A stretch of DNA of 31,950 nt, taken from assembly GCF_030272615.1 (NCBI RefSeq), contig NW_026729272.1, positions 87,501-119,450 of the forward strand. Direction: 5' to 3'. Position 1 is the stretch's first letter, and each line of letters begins with the position of its first letter. Under the pieces are notes generated by a model. The model had not been told where the DNA came from. It worked only from the letters and a program-made list of their open reading frames with translations, and did not search any database. The stretch is from Cryptomeria japonica (lineage: Eukaryota > Streptophyta > Pinopsida > Cupressales > Cupressaceae). Below, in pieces: positions 1 to 10,345 of this stretch. The position numbers were made by a program, and so were the translations under genes.

Positions 1-1010
1 GTACGGAACCCTTTACCCGAAAACATCCGAACCGCACATGCTCGCGACAGTCCTGCCGTTAGAGAATGCACCGTGCACGCGACCGAGTAAGGCCACTCAG
101 AGACATCCATTTCCCAGGTATATGCCCCCTACGCACTTTTGGTGGCGCAACTCGCACGAACAGTCCCACCTCGACCCCGTAAACAAGCTTTTTTGCCTCG
201 AAGAGTTCGTCGGAGACGAAGAAGCAACCTTCAGTGCAAACGTAGCACTCTTTTGTGCAACCGCCCAAACAACGCCCCCTCTACCCTCTGTCGAAACACT
301 CGGCATTGCTGCTCCCTAAGGTGAGCTTCTCCTCATAGGCAATTCCGCTCTTATCCGGTCACGTTTGTGTGCCCGAATTTCGCAAGGCAACCTCCATGGG
401 ACATGGAAAAGACTCGAGAAGAGAGCTCGCTCACGGGAGAGAGAAGCCAAGGAGACCACGAGAGTGCTGAGAGTGGGACAGCGCTGAATAGGCGGGAGAA
501 GCCTGCGCGTATAAACGGAGATATATATCCAATTGCAACGAAGGAACGTGCCAAAGATCGAGAACAATGGCAGAAATGCTAGTAACGTGCACTTCGGGAC
601 CAACGCATCACCGGAAGACAACCGCCAAACATCGAAAGAGTCGCGATGCTCCGCAACCTACGTGCAAAGCGGTCGCACACCGGGTAAGGGAGTGAGAGCC
701 CCAAACATAGCTGGGCGAGGCGCTCACTCCGCTCTTTAATATCTCGTTAATACCGCCAAGGAAATGGCACAAGCACACACACACAAGCATCCTCGGAAGA
801 GGACAGTTCGAGTGACAGGTCAAATCCAAGAGTTCCGAAGACTACCTCCAGGAACAATCGGGAACAAGACCGATTACAAGTCGTCGAGTCTGTTACTGGG
901 CGAACACGAGATGCGCACAGGAAATCGATCAGCCCTCACAATGGCCCAAGGCCAGAGATCGGACTGCTACGATTTACCCCAACAATCATCGTGCCACTCT
1001 TCGCAGAGAG
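1..1010. other. Non-repetitive flank, nothing recognised
   Basis: I see no gene, RNA or mobile-element signature here. The open frames are short (about 100 codons or less), overlap on both strands and match nothing I recognise. A small CA-rich run lies near 768-786. Composition is more balanced than in the rest of the window. It is probably unique or old degraded DNA bordering the satellite field. It is not the 3' end of a 26S rRNA gene as far as I can tell. Confidence 0.5.
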
Positions 1011-1852
1011 GTGATAGACGCCAACGAGCCCGCGCATAGCAATCGAGGTGTAAAAAGGGCGTTGAAGGCAGGAAGCCTGGACGAAAGAGGCTACGAGGTC
1101 ACCTCGAAGCGGTCTAAGAATCGGGCGCACTTGGGGCGACTACCAGTGCCAACCCCTTATCCCGCGGTGCGTCCGACACACAGAAATTTCCAAGGCGGCC
1201 AAGGAGCCTCCCCGCATAGCAATCGGGGTGTGAGGTTACGGATGCAGCATTGATAGCAATCGAGGTGTGAGGCGAAGGATGCAGAAGTGAGAGCCGAGGG
1301 ATGTAGCAGAGATAGCAATCGGGGTGTGTGATGCAGAAGAGATAGCAATCGAGGTGTGCGGTGGGAAGGGCCCAGCAGCCAGAATGCATGAAGCGACGGA
1401 TGAAGCAGTGATGACAACCGGGCTGTGAGGAGAGGAGGGATGCAGCCAAGAAAGCAATCAGGGCTCGAGGCAAGGGATGCATCAAGGATAGCAATCATGT
1501 TGTGAGGCGAGATTCCAAAGGCTAAACGTGAGAGGCTGCAGGGTCGACTCAGAGAGGTCTATGCATGTGAGAGGCTGAAAGCAAGGTCGACTCGGAGCGG
1601 TCTATGCATCGGGCGCGCTTGGGGCGACTACCAGTGCCAACCCCTTATCCCGCGACGCGTCCGACAAAGAGAACGTTCCAAGGCGGCAGAGGAGGTTACC
1701 AGCCGAAGGATGCAGTAGCAATAACAGGTATAGTTCCGCGGCGGCCGAGAAGACTCACCGCATAGGAATCGGGATGCGAGGCGAGGGATGCGGCGGGAAG
1801 GCCCCGACGGCTAAACGGAAGAGGCTGCAGGGCCGCCTCGGAATGGTCCAAG
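1011..1852. repeat. Degenerate left edge of the 188-bp satellite
   Basis: Pieces of the 188-bp unit occur here out of register. Near 1115-1200 and 1606-1690 the segment with CTTGGGGCGACTACCAGTGC and CCCTTATCCCGCG is recognisable but flanked by unrelated or shuffled sequence. Between about 1210 and 1500 the start of the unit (AGCAATCGGGGTGTG and variants) recurs at about 1218, 1255, 1314, 1344, 1453 and 1490, giving a local repeat of irregular 30-110 bp spacing. Edge copies that are shorter and more diverged than central ones are typical of satellite arrays. Confidence 0.75.
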
Positions 1853-4800
1853 CATCGGATGCGATTGGGACGACTACCAGTGCCAACCCCTTATCCCGCG
1901 ATGCGTCCGATACACAGATAGTTCCAAGGCGGCCGAGGAGCCTCACCGCATATCAATCGGGGTGCGAGGCGAGGGATGGGGCGGGAAGGCCCCAACGGCT
2001 AGACGGAAGAGGCTTCAGGGCCACCTCGGAATGGTCCAAGCATCGGACGCGCTTGGGGCGACTGCCAGTGCCAACCCCTTATCCCGCGATGCGTCCGATA
2101 CACAGATGGTTCCAAGGCGGCCGAGGAGCCTCACCGCATAGCAATCGGGGGTGCGAGGCGAGGGATGGGGCGGGAAGGCCCCAACGGCTAGACGGAAGAG
2201 GCTTCAGGGCCGCCTAGGAATGGTCCAAGCATCGGACACGCTTGGGGCGACTACCAGTGACAGCCCCCTATCCCGCGATGCGTCCGATACGAAGATGGTT
2301 CCAAGGCGGCCGAGGAGCCTCACCGCATAGCAATCGGGGTGCGAGGTGGGGGATGCGGCGAGATGGCCCCAACGGCTAGACGGAAGAGGCCACAGGGCCG
2401 CGTCGGAATAGTCCAAGCATCGGACGCGCTTGGGGCGACTACCAGTGACAACCCCTTATCCCGCGATGCGTCCGATACGAAGATAGTTCCAAGGCGGCCG
2501 AGGAGCCTCACCGCATAGCAATCGGGGTGCGAGGTGGGGGATGCGGCGAGATGGCCCCAACGGCTAGACGGAAGAGGCTGCAGGGCCGCCTCGGAATAGT
2601 CCAAGCATCGGACGCGCTTGGGGCCACTACCAGTGACAACCCCTTATCCCGCGATGCGTCCGATACGAAGATAGTTCCAAGGCGGCCGAAGAGCCTCACC
2701 GCATAGCAATCGGGGTGCGAGGTGGGGGATGCGGCGAGATGGCCCCAACGGCTAGACGGAAGAGGCCACAGGGCCGCCTCGGAATAGTCCAAGCATCGGA
2801 CGCGCTTGGGGCGACTACCAGTGACAACCCCTTATCCCGCGATGCGTCCGATACGAAGATAGTTCCCAGGCGGCCGAGGAGCCTCACCGCATAGCAATCG
2901 GGGTGCGAGGCGAGGGATGCGGCGAGATGGCCCCAAAGGCTAGACGGAAGAGGCTGCAGGGCTGCCTCGGAATAGTCCAAGCATCGGACGCGCTTGGGGC
3001 GACTACCACTGCCAACCCCTTATCCCGCGATGCGTCCGATACACAGATAGTTCCGAGGCGGCCGAGGAGGTGGGGGATGCAGCGAGATGGCCCCAACGGC
3101 TAGACGGAAGAGGCTGCAGGGCCGCCTCGGAATAGTCCAAGCATCGGACGCGCTTGGGGCGACTACCAGTGACAACCCCTTATCCCGCGATGCGTCCGAT
3201 ACACAGATAGTTCCGAGGCGGCCAAGGAGCCTCACCGCATAGCAATCGTGGTGCGAGGTGGGGGATGCGGCGAGATGGCCCCAACGGCTAGACGGAAGAG
3301 GCTGCAGGGCCGCCTCGGAATGGTCCAAGCATCGGATGCGCTTGGGGCGACTACCACTGCCAACCCCTTATCCCGCGATGCGTCCGATACACAGATAGTT
3401 CCAAGGCGGCCGAGGAGCCTCACAGCATAGCAATCAGGGTGCGAGGCGAGGGATGCGGCGAGAAAGCCCCAACGGCTAGAGGGAAGAGGCTTCAGGTCCG
3501 CCTCGGAATGGTCCAAGCATCGGACGCGCTTGGGGCGACTACCAGTGACAACCCCTTATCCCGCGACGCGTCCGATACACAGATAGTTCCAAGGCGGCCG
3601 AGGAGCCTCACCGCATAGCAATCGGGGTGCGAGGCGAGGGATGCGGCGAGAAGGACCCAACGGCTACACGGAAGAGGCTTCGGGGCCGCCTCGGAATGGT
3701 CCAAGCATCGGACGCGCTTGGGGCGACTACCAGTGACAACCCCTTATCCCACGACGCGTCCGATACACAGATAGTTCCAAGGCGGCCGAGGAGCCTCACC
3801 GCATAGCAATCGGGGTGCGAGGCGAGGGATGCGGCGAGAACGACCCAACGGCTACACGGAAGAGGCTTCGGGGCCGCCTCGGAATGGTCCAAGCATCGGA
3901 CGCGCTTGGGGCGACTACCAGTGACAACCCCTTATCCCGCGACGCGTCCGATACACAGATAGTTCCAAGGCGGCCGAGGAGCCTCACCGCATAGCAATCG
4001 GGGTGCGAGGCGAGGGATGCGGCGAGAAGGACCCAACGGCTAGACGGAAGAGGCTTCGGGTCCGCCTCGGAATGGTCCAAGCATCGGACGCGCTTGGGGC
4101 GACTACCAGTGACAACCCCTTATCCCGCGACGCGTCCGATACACAGATAGTTCCAAGGCGGCCGAGGAGCCTCACCGCATAGCAATCGGGGTGCGAGGCG
4201 AGGGATGCGGCGAGAAGGACCCAACGGCTAGACGGAAGAGGCTTCGGGTCCGCCTCGGAATGGTCCAAGCATCGGACGCGCTTGGGGCGACTACCAGTGA
4301 CAACCCCTTATCCCGCGACGCGTCCGATACACAGATAGTTCCAAGGCGGCCGAGGAGCCTCACCGCATAGCAATCGGGGTGCGAGGCGAGGGATGCGGCG
4401 AGAAGGACCCAACGGCTAGACGGAAGAGGCTTCGGGTCCGCCTCGGAATGGTCCAAGCATCGGACGCGCTTGGGGCGACTACCAGTGACAACCCCTTATC
4501 CCGCGACGCGTCCGATACACAGATAGTTCCGAGGCGGCCGAGGAGCCTCACCGCATAGCAATCGGGGTGCGAGGCGAAGGATGCGGCGAGAAGGACCCAA
4601 CGGCTAGACGGAAGAGGCTTCGGGTCCGCCTCGGAATGGTCCAAGCATCGGACGCGCTTGGGGCGACTACCAGTGACAACCCCTTATCCCGCGACGCGTC
4701 CGATACACAGATAGTTCCAAGGCGGCCGAGGAGCCTCACCGCATAGCAATCGGGGTGCGAGGCGAGGGATGCGGCGAGAAGGACCCAACGGCTAGACGGA

Positions 4801-5700
4801 AGAGGCTTTAGGGCCGCCTCGGAATGGTCCAAGCATCGAACGCGCTTGGGGCGACTACCAGTGACAACCCCTTATCCCGCGACGCGTCCGATACACAGAT
4901 AGTTCCGAGGCGGCCGAGGAGCCTCACCGCATAGCAATCGGGGTGCGAGGCGAGGGATGCGGCGAGAAGGACCCAACGGCTAGACGGAAGAGGCTTCAGG
5001 GCCGCCTCGGAATGGTCCAAGCATCGGACGCGCTTGGGGCGACTACCAGTGACAACCCCTTATCCCGCGACGCGTCCGATACACAGATAGTTCCGAGGCG
5101 GCCGAGGAGCCTCACCGCATAGCAATCGGGGTGCGAGGCGAGGGATGCGGCGAGAAGGACCCAACGGCTAGACGGAAGAGGCTTCAGGGCCGCCTCGGAA
5201 TGGTCCAAGCATCGGACGCGCTTGGGGCGACTACCAATGACAACCCCTTATCCCGCGACGCGTCCGATACACAGATAGTTCCGAGGCGGCCGAGGAGCCT
5301 CACCGCATAGCAATCGGGGTGCGAGGCGAGGGATGCGGCGAGAAGGACCCAACGGCTAGACGGAAGAGGCTTCAGGGCCGCCTCGGAATGGTCCAAGCAT
5401 CGGACGCGCTTGGGGCGACTACCAGTGACAACCCCTTATCCCGCGACGCGTCCGATACACAGATAGTTCCGAGGCGGCCGAGGAGCCTCACCGCATAGCA
5501 ATCGGGGTGCGAGGCGAGGGATGCGGCGAGAAGGACCCAACGGCTAGACGGAAGAGGCTTCAGGGCCGCCTCGGAATGGTCCAAGCATCGGACGCGCTTG
5601 GGGCGACTACCGTTGCCAACCCCTTATCCCGCGATGCGTCTGATACACAGATAGTTCCGAGGCGGCCGAGGAGCCTCACCGCATAGCAATCGGGTTGCGA
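1853..5700. repeat. 188-bp tandem satellite, about 21 units
   Basis: The anchor CATCGGA recurs at 1853, 2041, 2230, 2418, 2606, 2794, 2982, 3142, 3330, 3518 and then every 188 bp to 5586. One unit (2982-3141) is short by 28 bp and one (2041-2229) is long by 1 bp. Every unit carries GCATAGCAATCGGGGTGCGA, an AACGGCTAGACGGAAGAGGC block, the CGCTTGGGGCGACTACCAGT block and TTCCAAGGCGGCCGAGGAGC. Copies from about 3600 to 5600 are nearly identical, while those before 3200 differ at more positions. Translation yields the same small frame in each unit, which is a by-product of the repeat and not a gene family. A 188-bp length is close to nucleosomal spacing. This could be a stand-alone satellite or spacer subrepeats of an rDNA locus. 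Confidence 0.93.
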
Positions 5701-5943
5701 GGCAGATTATTGGGAAGGGAACCCCCTGGGATGCGGCTCAAGCAGTGCCCAAAGGGACTGGAATGCGGAATCACATCGAGAGACCCAAATGCTATACGAG
5801 GGCTCAAATCGAATTATCGATTTGGCCACGACATGGACGCATCGGAACGACTACCTTTGCCGAACCACTCGCAATTGCATCCATACCGAAACCAATAGAC
5901 ATTTCCGTTAGAGCCCTCGCATAGCATTCGGGAATCTCGCATG

Positions 5944-6029
5944 CCCCTCTAAATCGACCAATGCTGGCGCTCAATGAAAATCCGAGCGCTACCACCGTTC
6001 GAGCGCCAGCATTGGTCGAGTTAGAGGGG
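5944..6029. repeat. 29-bp inverted repeat upstream of the first TATA core
   Basis: The arms 5944-5972 and 6001-6029 are reverse complements at 28 of 29 positions, separated by a 28-nt loop. The inner part is CGACCAATGCTGGCGCTC against GAGCGCCAGCATTGGTCG. The right arm ends 33 bp before the TATATAAG at 6063. Diverged versions sit at the same place in the next two repeats (6430-6458 with 6490-6518, and 6871-6899 with 6930-6958). It could be a hairpin in RNA, a cruciform-prone site or a dimeric protein-binding dyad; the sequence alone does not decide. Confidence 0.85.
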
Positions 6030-6062
6030 CACGGGGGAGAATGCTCCAGTCAACACCTCCCC

Positions 6063-7001
6063 TATATAAGTTATTTGTCCGATTCTCGCACAACCGTAGT
6101 CTGCCTCGTCGAATCAAACAACGGTCCCAGATTCCGACTTCCGTTCCGTAGAGACCCAAAAGCTAGATGGAGGCTCGCAAGAAAGAGAGTCGGCGCATAG
6201 CAATCGGGTTTCTCGAACGTTTAGGGACCGAGCTCACTTGCGGATAGGGCAAAATCCGCCAAGCAACCCAAAAGCTAGACGGGGGCTCGAATCGAATCGC
6301 CTAGGCGGCCACAACAACGACGTGTTGGATCGACTACCAGTGCCAAACCATTCAGCAAGACTAGTCTGTGTCGAGGCCGGATAGAGATTCTCAGAGAGCG
6401 CCCGCATAGCATTTAGGAGACCTGCCGCGTCCCTCACACTCGACAAATGGTGGTGCACGTTTATAAATCCGAGCGATCCCAACCCTTTCAAGCACCAACA
6501 TCGGTCGAGATAGAGGGGCACGGAGGGGGCTGCGTGAGACAACACAGTCCCCTATATAAGTTATTTGTCCGATTCTCACACATCCGAAGAATGGTCATCA
6601 AATCGGACAACAGCCCAAACTTCCGACTTCCGTCCCAGAAAGCCCAAGAGCTATCTAAAACGTTCATGGCCGGAACTCGATCGCGGCCATACCAGTCCGC
6701 CAAGCAACCCAAAAGCTAGACTGGAGCTCTAGTCGAATCACCTCTGTGGCCATTGCAAGGACGTGTTGGAGCGACTACCATTGCCGAACCATTCCGCAGG
6801 TCGAGTCCATACCAAGGCCGCATAGAGATTCACGATGAGCTCCTGCATAGCAATCAGGAGACTTGCCGTGTCCATCACAATCGATAAATCCTGGTGCAAG
6901 ATTTTTGCATCCGAGCGCTCCAACCAGTCGAGCACCAGCATCAATCGACATAAACGGGCACGGGGGGAGGATGCTCGAGAACACTACCTCCCCTATATAA
7001 G
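6063..7001 (+). promoter_or_regulatory. TATATAAG promoter-like cores, class I (3 copies)
   Basis: TATATAAG occurs at 6063-6070, 6553-6560 and 6994-7001, each preceded by CTCCCC or GTCCCC and followed by TTATTTGTCCGATTCTC. This is the best-conserved stretch of otherwise diverged repeats. By analogy with Pol II core promoters, a start would lie about 30 bp downstream, near 6093, 6583 and 7024. The plant Pol I start motif also contains TATATA but is followed by a G run, which is absent here, so a Pol I role is less likely. Activity is inferred only from conservation. Confidence 0.45.
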
Positions 7002-7079
7002 TTATTTGTCCGATTCTCAAGCAGCCGAAGTCTGGTCATCGAATCGGGTCAAAGACCACAACTTCCGACTTTACCCACA

Positions 7080-7437
7080 ATGCAAGTCATCGAATCGAAC
7101 ATCGGCCCCCGAGTCGGACTCCATGCGTATGTCAGGTCATCGGACCCAAATTCCGCCTTCCTGCGCATGGCGGGCCATCAATATCAACTCGGTCATCGGA
7201 CCCAAACTCCGCCTTTTTGCGTATGGCACGCCTTCAAATCGGTCATCGGACCCAAATTCCGCCTTCCTGTGCATGGCGGGCCATCAACATCAACTCGGTC
7301 ATCGGACCCAAATTCCGCCTTTCTGCGCATGGCACGCCATCAACTCGGTCATCGGACCCAAATTCCGCCTTCCTGCGCATGGCAGGTCATCGGACACAAA
7401 TTCAGACCTCGCCAATATGCCTACGTATCGAATCGGT
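7080..7437 (+). repeat. Short tandem repeats with GGTCATCGGACCCAAA
   Basis: CATCGGACCC or a close variant recurs at 7138, 7194, 7244, 7300, 7350, 7388 and 7438, at 38-56 bp spacing, with TTCCGCCTTCCTGCGCATGGC between copies. The last two copies continue directly into the 311-bp repeat, which keeps two of these motifs per unit. The patch looks like a local expansion of the start of that larger unit. No gene is present. Confidence 0.8.
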
Positions 7438-8584
7438 CATCGGACCCAACTTCCGACTTCATCCATACTGTAGGGTCTTTGAGGTTGGCGCGGTGCGCTC
7501 AACCCAGGGAGTCGACCCATCGAAGCATACACCTCCCCTATATAAGCTATTTGTCCGATTCCCACACCTGTGTAGTTTGCACCTCTGACCAGGACATCGA
7601 CCCCAACTTCCGAACTCGACTGCAACGACGGCACCAGCGCCTTGGTGCGCACCTTGCGACGCACAGTCCCAACATTCGCCTTCCTGCACATGGCAGGTCA
7701 TCGGACCCAAATTCCGACCTCGCGAGTATGCCTACATATCGAATCGGTCATCGGACCCAACTTCCGACTTCATCCATACCGTAGGGTCTTTGAGGTTGGC
7801 GCGGTGCGCTCAACCCGGGGAGTCGACCCAACGAAGCATACACCTCCCCTATATAAGCTATTTGTCCGATTCCCACACCTGTGTAGTTTGCACCTCCGAT
7901 CAAGACATCGACCCCAACTTCCGAACTCGCCTCCAACGACCGAACCAGCGCCTTGGTGCGCACCTTGCAACGCACAGTGCCAACATTCGCCTTCCTGCAC
8001 GTGGCAGGTCATCGGACCCAAATTCCGACCTCGCGAGTATGCCTACATATCGAATCGGTCATCGGACCCAACTTCCGACTTCATCCATACCGTAGGGTCT
8101 TTGAGGTTGGCGCGGTGCGCTCAACCCGGGGAGTCGACCCAACGAAGCATACACCTCCCCTATATAAGCTATTTGTCCGATTCCCACACCTGTGTAGCTT
8201 GCACCTCCGATCAGGACATCGACCCCAACTTCCGAACTCGACTAAAAAGACCGCACCAGCGCCTTGGTGTGCACCTTGCAACGCACAGTGTCAACATTCG
8301 CCTTCCTGCACATGGCAGGTCATCGGACCCAAATTCCGACCTCATGAGCATACCTACTAATCGAATCGGTCATCGGACCCAACTTCCGACTTCATCCATA
8401 CCGTAGGGTCTTTGAGGTTGGCGCGGTGCGCTCAACCTGGGGAGTCGACCCATCGAAGCATACACCTCCCCTATATAAGCTATTTGTCCGATTCCGACAC
8501 CTGTGTAGTTTGCACCTCCGCTCAGGACATCGACCCCAACTTCCGAACTCGCCTGCAACGACCGAACCAGCGCCTTGGTGCGCA
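7438..8584 (+). repeat. Class II promoter-like repeats, 311 bp, 3 full and 1 interrupted copy
   Basis: CATCGGACCCAACTTCCGAC starts units at 7438, 7749, 8060 and 8371, exactly 311 bp apart. Each unit contains TAGGGTCTTTGAGGTTGGCG, a short dyad, GGAGTCGACCCA, the CACCTCCCCTATATAAGC core, ATCGACCCCAACTTCCGAAC, and then a GCGCCTTGGTGTGCACC or GCGCCTTGGTGCGCACC site followed by ACATTCGCCTTCCTGCAC. The fourth unit is broken at about 8584, exactly in its GCCTTGGTGCGCACC site, by the 52-bp satellite. Confidence 0.92.
7483..8479 (+). promoter_or_regulatory. Dyad plus TATATAAG cores, class II (4 copies)
   Basis: TATATAAG lies at 7539, 7850, 8161 and 8472. Each is preceded by a 22-nt dyad (7483-7504, 7794-7815, 8105-8126, 8416-8437) made of GGTTGGCGC, a 3-nt centre and GCGCTCAACC, that is nine base pairs with one bulged base. 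The gap from dyad end to TATA is 34 bp in all four. The core CACCTCCCCTATATAAGC is identical across copies. Promoter function is inferred. Confidence 0.45.
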
Positions 8585-9272
8585 CCAAAAGTGCGCACTT
8601 TTGGAGGGCACTTTTGTGCGCTCCAAAGGTGCGCACTTTTGGAGGGCACTTTTCTGCGCTCCAAAGGTGCGCACTTTTGGAGGGCACTTTTTGGAGGGCA
8701 CTTTTCTGCGCTCCAAAGGTGCGCACTTTTGGAGGGCACTTTTTGGAGGGCACTTTTCTGCGCTCCAAAGGTGCGCACTTTTGGAGGGCACTTTTTGGAG
8801 GGCACTTTTCTGCGCTCCAAAGGTGCGCACTTTTGGAGGGCACTTTTTGGAGGGCACTTTTCTGCGCTCCAAAGGTGCGCACTTTTGGAGGGCACTTTTT
8901 GGAGGGCACTTTTCTGCGCTCCAAAGGTGCGCACTTTTGGAGGGCACTTTTTGGAGGGCACTTTTCTGCGCTCCAAAGGTGCGCACTTTTGGAGGGCACT
9001 TTTTGGAGGGCACTTTTCTGCGCTCCAAAGGTGCGCACTTTTGGAGGGCACTTTTTGGAGGGCACTTTTCTGCGCTCCAAAGGTGCGCACTTTTGGAGGG
9101 CACTTTTTGGAGGGCACTTTTCTGCGCTCCAAAGGTGCGCACTTTTGGAGGGCACTTTTTGGAGGGCACTTTTCTGCGCTCCAAAGGTGCGCACTTTTGG
9201 AGGGCACTTTTGTGCACTCCAAAGGTGCGCACTTTTGGAGGGCACTTTTCCTGTGCTCCAAAGGTGCACACC
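8585..9272. repeat. 52-bp palindromic satellite
   Basis: The CTGCGCTCC anchor recurs at 8654, 8706, 8758, 8810, 8862, 8914, 8966, 9018, 9070, 9122 and 9174, a strict 52-bp period. Shorter, variant units lie at both ends. Each unit has two GGAGGGCACTTTT blocks and a near-palindrome CCAAAGGTGCGCACTTTTGG with one mismatch. The first unit has the perfect 20-nt palindrome CCAAAAGTGCGCACTTTTGG at 8585-8604. Because 52 is not a multiple of three and no unit has stops, several frames stay open on both strands; no protein is implied. The block interrupts a 311-bp promoter-like repeat. Confidence 0.95.
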
Positions 9273-10345
9273 TAGGTGAGCACCTTCGACCACACCTTGT
9301 AGCACACCAAACTCTGACTTTCGACTTCATCCGCAATGCAGGGTCTTTGAGGTTGGCGCAATGCGCACAACCAGGGGAGTCGACCCATCAAACCCAACAC
9401 CTCCCCTATATAAGCTATTTGTCTGATTCTCATACATGCGTAGCCTGCAGGAGCAATTAGGACATCGACCCCAACTTTCGGCTTCTAAACGAAAACAAGG
9501 TCTTTGAGGTTGGTGTAATGCGAACAACTAGGGGAGTCAACCCATCAAACCCAACACCTCCCCTATATAAGCTATTTGTCTGATTCTCATACATGTGTAG
9601 TCTACAGGAGCAATTAGGACATCGACCCCAACTTTTGACTTCTTAACGAAAACAAGGTCTTTGAGGTTGACGTAATGCGCACAACCAGGGGAGTCGACCC
9701 ATCAAACCCAACACCTCCCCTATATAAGCTATTTGTCCGATTCTCATACATGTGTAGCCTGCAGGAGCCATTAGGACATTGACCCCAACTTTTGACTTCT
9801 TAACGAAAACAAGGTCTTTGAGGTTGGCGTAATGCGCACAACCAAGGGAGTTGACCCATCAAACCCAACACCTCCCCTATATAAGCTATTTGTCTGATTC
9901 TCATACATGTGTAGCCTGCAACAACGATTAGGACATCCACCCCAACTTCTGAATTCGTCTGCGTTGACCGCACCAAAGGTGCACGCCTTGGTGCTCACCA
10001 AAATCCGACTTCCGACTTCTTCTGCTATGCGGGGTCTTTGAGGTTGGCGCAGTGCGCACAACCAGGGGAGTCAACCCACCGAATGCAACACCTCCCCTAT
10101 ATAAGCTATTTGTCTGATTCTCATACATGCGTAGACTGCAGCAATGATTAGGACATCCACCCCAACTTTTGACTTCTTAAACAAGACAGGGTCTTTGAAG
10201 TTGGTGCAGTGCACACAACCAGGGGAGTCGACCCATCAAACGCAACACCTCCCCTATATAAAGCTATTTGTCCGATTCTCATACGTGTAGTCTGCAGCAG
10301 CGATTAGGACATCGACCCCAACTTCCGAATTCGTTTGCATTGACC
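9273..10345 (+). repeat. Class III promoter-like repeats, 157 bp (one copy 220 bp)
   Basis: GGTCTTTGA recurs at 9342, 9499, 9656, 9813, 10033 and 10190: spacing 157, 157, 157, 220 and 157 bp. Each unit holds the short dyad, GGGGAGTCGACCCATCAAAC, CAACACCTCCCCTATATAAG, CTATTTGTCTGATTCTCATA and CATCGACCCCAACTTTTGAC. Compared with the 311-bp unit it has lost the CATCGGACCC part. The 220-bp copy has an extra 63 bp near 9968-10030 containing GCACCAAAGGTGCACGCC and CTTGGTGCTCACC, inserted downstream of the TATA core where the 311-bp units also carry GTGC words. Confidence 0.9.
9351..10263 (+). promoter_or_regulatory. Dyad plus TATATAAG cores, class III (6 copies)
   Basis: TATATAAG is at 9407, 9564, 9721, 9878 and 10098; the last copy at 10255 has an extra A (TATATAAAG). 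The 22-nt element upstream starts at 9351, 9508, 9665, 9822, 10042 and 10199 and in every case ends 34 bp before the TATA box. It pairs well in most copies (GGTTGGCGC with GCGCACAACC). At 10199 both arms change together (GTTGGTGC with GCACACAAC). At 9508 the pairing is poor. Function is inferred only. Confidence 0.42.

Larger units (their letters stand above)
5701..7079 (+). repeat. Class I promoter-like repeats, about 440-490 bp, three diverged copies
   Basis: Three diverged copies share the same order of parts: GCATAGCAATCGGG (also the start of the 188-bp satellite unit), an inverted repeat, a GGGGCACGGGGG block, the TATATAAG core, a TTCCGACTTCCG block, a CCCAAAAGCTAGA block, and GGACGTGTTGGA...GACTACCA, which is again satellite-like. 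They therefore combine 188-bp satellite segments with the TATA core and look like the older composite from which both arrays were drawn. The first 240 bases (5701-5943) are a transition out of the satellite with partial matches to both. Confidence 0.75.

Noticed and set aside
2320-5584. Repeated minus-strand frames of 70-94 codons, resembling a tandem gene family
   Set aside because: They follow the 188-bp satellite exactly, run over one another, and begin and end at the same place in each unit because the DNA is repeated.
6050-6100. Plant Pol I (35S) transcription start site
   Set aside because: TATATA is present, but the G-rich stretch expected directly after it is replaced by TTATTTGTCC, and no 18S gene follows.
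8585-9272. CRISPR array
   Set aside because: Units are directly adjacent and identical, with no unique spacers, no cas genes, and a eukaryotic 5S context.
8370-9460. 311- to 344-codon frames through the 52-bp satellite on both strands
   Set aside because: The 52-bp unit has no stops in several frames, so open frames arise automatically. No start context or domain supports them.
7438-10345. Tandem solo LTRs of a retrotransposon (because of the TATA box)
   Set aside because: Units lack consistent TG/CA ends and target-site duplications, and vary by internal loss or gain while staying in direct tandem, which fits satellite behaviour better. I cannot exclude a very old LTR origin.
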